A DNA stretch of 6,975 nucleotides. It comes from Alkalibacter sp964582705. GTDB lineage: Bacteria > Bacillota > Clostridia > Eubacteriales > Alkalibacteraceae. Where the stretch lies: NCBI GenBank assembly GCA_964582705.1, contig CAZOTE010000094.1:1-6975 (forward strand), given 5' to 3'. Each line of letters begins with the position of its first letter. Position 1 is the stretch's first letter. A program made the translations under genes and the position numbers. The notes under the pieces were generated by a model, which was given only the letters and a program-made list of their open reading frames with translations, did not search any database and had not been told where the DNA came from. This document shows, one piece after another, positions 5,151 to 6,975 of this stretch.

Positions 5151-6893
5151 TTATATCATATCACGTTTTACATAGTGAGTGTGAAGCAATTTATGAGCTT
5201 TTTCACCGTATGGCTCACCTAGGAACTCTTCATAAAGTGATTTGATGTATGGATTTTCATGAGATTTTCTAAGGGTTTTATCCTTATCCTCTTGATAGAT
5301 TCCTTTTGCTCTTTCTTTAAGGATGTTCAAATCTCCATGATGGTAAGGCTGTCCTCCTCCACCAATACATCCGCCTGGACAAGCCATGATTTCTATGGCA
5401 TGATACTCGGCTTTTCCGTCTCTTATATCTTCCAATAGCTTCCTTGCGTTTCCTAATCCATGAGCTACGGCAATCTTGACATCAGTATCGTTCACCTTAA
5501 CTGTTGCTTCCTTGATTCCCTGCATTCCTCTTAAATCTTCAAAATCAACCTTTTCCAAAGTCTCTTTTGTCAACCACTCATAAGCCGTTCTTAATGCAGC
5601 TTCAATAACACCGCCCGATGCTCCAAAGATTACAGAAGCTCCGGTAGACTCTCCCAAAGGATTATCAAAGTCAGAATCTTGAAGGTTCTCGAAATCAATT
5701 GTTGCTTCCTTAAGCATTTGAGCAAGCTCTCTAGTAGATATAACGAAGTCTACGTCCCTCATGTTGTCGTTTCCTAGCTCAGGTCTTGCCGCTTCGTATT
5801 TTTTAGCCAGGCAAGGCATAACCGATACTACTACCATGTTTTCGGGATCCACTCCCATTTTTTCTGCCAAATATGTTTTTGCCACTGCTCCGAACATCTC
5901 GTGAGGAGATTTACATGAAGAAGGTATATCTAACATATCCGGGAATTGATGCTCAAAGAACTTAACCCAACCTGGACAACAGCTCGTCAATATAGGCAGC
6001 TTTCCGCCGTGCTCAAGCCTGTGAACAAATTCCGAAGCTTCTTCCATAATTGTCAAGTCTGCTGCAAAATCAGTATCGAATACTTTATCGAATCCGATCT
6101 CTCTTAAAGCTTTTACCATTTTTCCAGTTACTTGAGTTCCTGGAGCCATACCGAATTCTTCACCCAAGGCAACCCTAACTGCTGGAGCGGTTTGCACTAT
6201 TACAACCTTGTTTTTATTTTGGATGGCCTTCCATACTTTTTGTACGTTATTGGCTTCAGCCAGAGCCCCAACAGGACATACAGCGACACATTGTCCACAG
6301 AACGTACATGTAGTCTCGTGCATAGGCAAGTCGTAAGCCGGTCCTACTACTGTTTCAAAGCCTCTTCCTACGCCAGATAGAACATTAACTGTCTGAACTT
6401 CGTTGCACATGGTTTCGCATCTTCTGCAAAGAACGCATTTGTCCAAATCCCTAACGATTGAATGGCTGGAAACATCTTTTCTATATGTTGACATTTCTCC
6501 CTCGAAAGGGATGTCTCTTACATTAAGCTCTGCAGCAAGATCTTGGAGTTCGCATTCTTTGTTCTTTACGCATGACAAGCAGTCTTTGGGGTGGTCTGAG
6601 AGCAACAGCTCCACAACTGTTCTTCTTGACTTCATAGCCCTTACGCTATTCGTAGTAACGACCATTCCCTCGTCAACAGGCGTTGAGCATGCAGGAGCTA
6701 AGTTTCTTCTTCCCTTTACCTGGACTACACAAACCCTGCATGAAGCAGATTTGTTTACAAACTTTATGTCATGAAGGTCTAGATGACATAGGGTCGGTAT
6801 ATTTATATTCAGTTTTCTAGCAGCATCCAGTATCGTGGAACCTTTTTCCACTTGGACTTTCTGTCTATTTATCGTTAACGTAACCATTTCCAT
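5151..6893 (-). CDS. hydA: [FeFe] hydrogenase catalytic subunit, HydA/HndD type
   Basis: This enzyme interconverts protons and H2 at the H-cluster. The 580-residue protein is complete and modular. An N-terminal [2Fe-2S] domain has Cys36, 52, 55 and 69. A His-Cys [4Fe-4S] site has His101, Cys105, 108 and 114. Two ferredoxin-type [4Fe-4S] sites use Cys153, 156, 159, 163 and Cys196, 199, 202, 206. The catalytic domain carries L1 TSCCPGW (303-309), L2 MPCLAKKYE (359-367) and L3 ACPGGCIGGGGQP (504-516), so all four H-cluster cysteines and the proton-relay cysteine are present. The C-terminus (about 525-575, NPYIKSLYEEFLGEPYG) is a fused small-subunit domain. Length and order match HndD and the HydA subunits of NAD(P)-linked, electron-bifurcating enzymes; a NuoF-like HydB partner would be expected upstream, beyond the right edge. 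Monomeric ferredoxin hydrogenases share this architecture, so the partner is uncertain. The start at 6893 has GAGG at 6902-6905, spacing 8. Maturases (HydE, F, G) are not in view. Confidence 0.96.
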   Translation of the reverse strand: MEMVTLTINRQKVQVEKGSTILDAARKLNINIPTLCHLDLHDIKFVNKSASCRVCVVQVKGRRNLAPACSTPVDEGMVVTTNSVRAMKSRRTVVELLLSDHPKDCLSCVKNKECELQDLAAELNVRDIPFEGEMSTYRKDVSSHSIVRDLDKCVLCRRCETMCNEVQTVNVLSGVGRGFETVVGPAYDLPMHETTCTFCGQCVAVCPVGALAEANNVQKVWKAIQNKNKVVIVQTAPAVRVALGEEFGMAPGTQVTGKMVKALREIGFDKVFDTDFAADLTIMEEASEFVHRLEHGGKLPILTSCCPGWVKFFEHQFPDMLDIPSSCKSPHEMFGAVAKTYLAEKMGVDPENMVVVSVMPCLAKKYEAARPELGNDNMRDVDFVISTRELAQMLKEATIDFENLQDSDFDNPLGESTGASVIFGASGGVIEAALRTAYEWLTKETLEKVDFEDLRGMQGIKEATVKVNDTDVKIAVAHGLGNARKLLEDIRDGKAEYHAIEIMACPGGCIGGGGQPYHHGDLNILKERAKGIYQEDKDKTLRKSHENPYIKSLYEEFLGEPYGEKAHKLLHTHYVKRDMI

Positions 6894-6924
6894 ACTTCAC
6901 ACCTCACTTATATTTTTACAATTA

Positions 6925-6941
6925 GGCGTTTGCAAAACGCC
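6925..6941. promoter_or_regulatory. Perfect 7-bp inverted repeat upstream of the hydrogenase gene
   Basis: GGCGTTT (6925-6931) and AAACGCC (6935-6941) flank GCA, so the element is the same length as many operator dyads and can also form a tight hairpin in RNA. It lies 32 bases upstream of the hydrogenase start. It does not match the Rex operator pattern (TTGTTAA-N4-TTAACAA) that often controls fermentative hydrogenases. It could be an operator or the first hairpin of a tandem terminator with 6944-6968. Confidence 0.45.
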
Positions 6942-6943
6942 AC

Positions 6944-6968
6944 AACCCGCATAAATGCAGGGTTTTTT
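6944..6968 (+). terminator. Terminator-like hairpin pointing along the plus strand
   Basis: AACCC-GCAT (6944-6952) pairs with ATGC-GGGTT (6955-6964) with one bulged A at 6959, followed on the plus strand by a T-run ending at 6968. On the minus strand the hairpin is followed by GTGGCG, not a T-run, so it would not end a transcript running into the hydrogenase. No plus-strand gene ends here in the window; it may stop antisense transcription or belong with elements beyond the edge. Confidence 0.5.
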
Positions 6969-6975
6969 CTTGCAT

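Noticed and set aside
6132..6774. Two plus-strand open frames antisense to the hydrogenase
   Set aside because: They mirror the conserved cluster-binding region of the hydrogenase and show no ribosome binding site or protein motif of their own.
6907..6935. Minus-strand promoter TTGCAA-17-TATAAG for the hydrogenase
   Set aside because: The matches are good, but RNA would start around 6900, leaving about 7 bases of leader and removing the GAGG ribosome binding site. It is probably chance or non-functional.

Overview
The window reads as a piece of chromosome from a low-GC, anaerobic Gram-positive bacterium of the Clostridia/Tissierellia kind. The reasons are AT-rich intergenic DNA, strong GGAGG-type ribosome binding sites, a multi-cluster [FeFe] hydrogenase and a fatty-acid-kinase-like DhaL/DegV protein. 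The species cannot be fixed from the sequence. There are six loci, and no tRNA, rRNA, insertion sequence or CRISPR array was seen.

Left part, minus strand (1-1960): a small four-helix DUF2177 membrane protein is followed after 22 bases by a DhaL-middle domain-DegV fusion that resembles fatty acid kinase FakA joined to FakB. This second gene runs off the left edge. Its frame is broken at 768-780: the first frame ends at a TGA, and the homologous sequence continues without a gap in the -1 frame for 257 more codons. The break sits exactly at A AAA AAG in the zero frame, the same heptamer as the bacterial dnaX frameshift site.

Middle part, plus strand (2122-5110): a divergent intergenic region leads to a HemG-like flavodoxin, a class I DAHP synthase (first step of the shikimate pathway) and a class II CPD photolyase. 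Promoter-like sequences precede the flavodoxin and the DAHP synthase. A Rho-independent terminator follows the DAHP synthase and lies only 30 bases before the photolyase start codon, so the photolyase has little room for its own promoter.

Right part, minus strand (5151-6893): a complete 580-residue [FeFe] hydrogenase of the HydA/HndD type converges on the photolyase across a shared 14-bp bidirectional terminator. Upstream of it (6894-6975) are a perfect 7-bp inverted repeat and a second hairpin whose T-run points along the plus strand, away from what the hydrogenase transcript would need.

The genes are mostly independent housekeeping or accessory functions (lipid phosphorylation, aromatic amino acid synthesis, DNA repair, hydrogen metabolism) rather than one system. 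The most notable point is the interrupted DhaL-DegV gene. It may be recoded, freshly mutated, or the product of a one-base homopolymer error.
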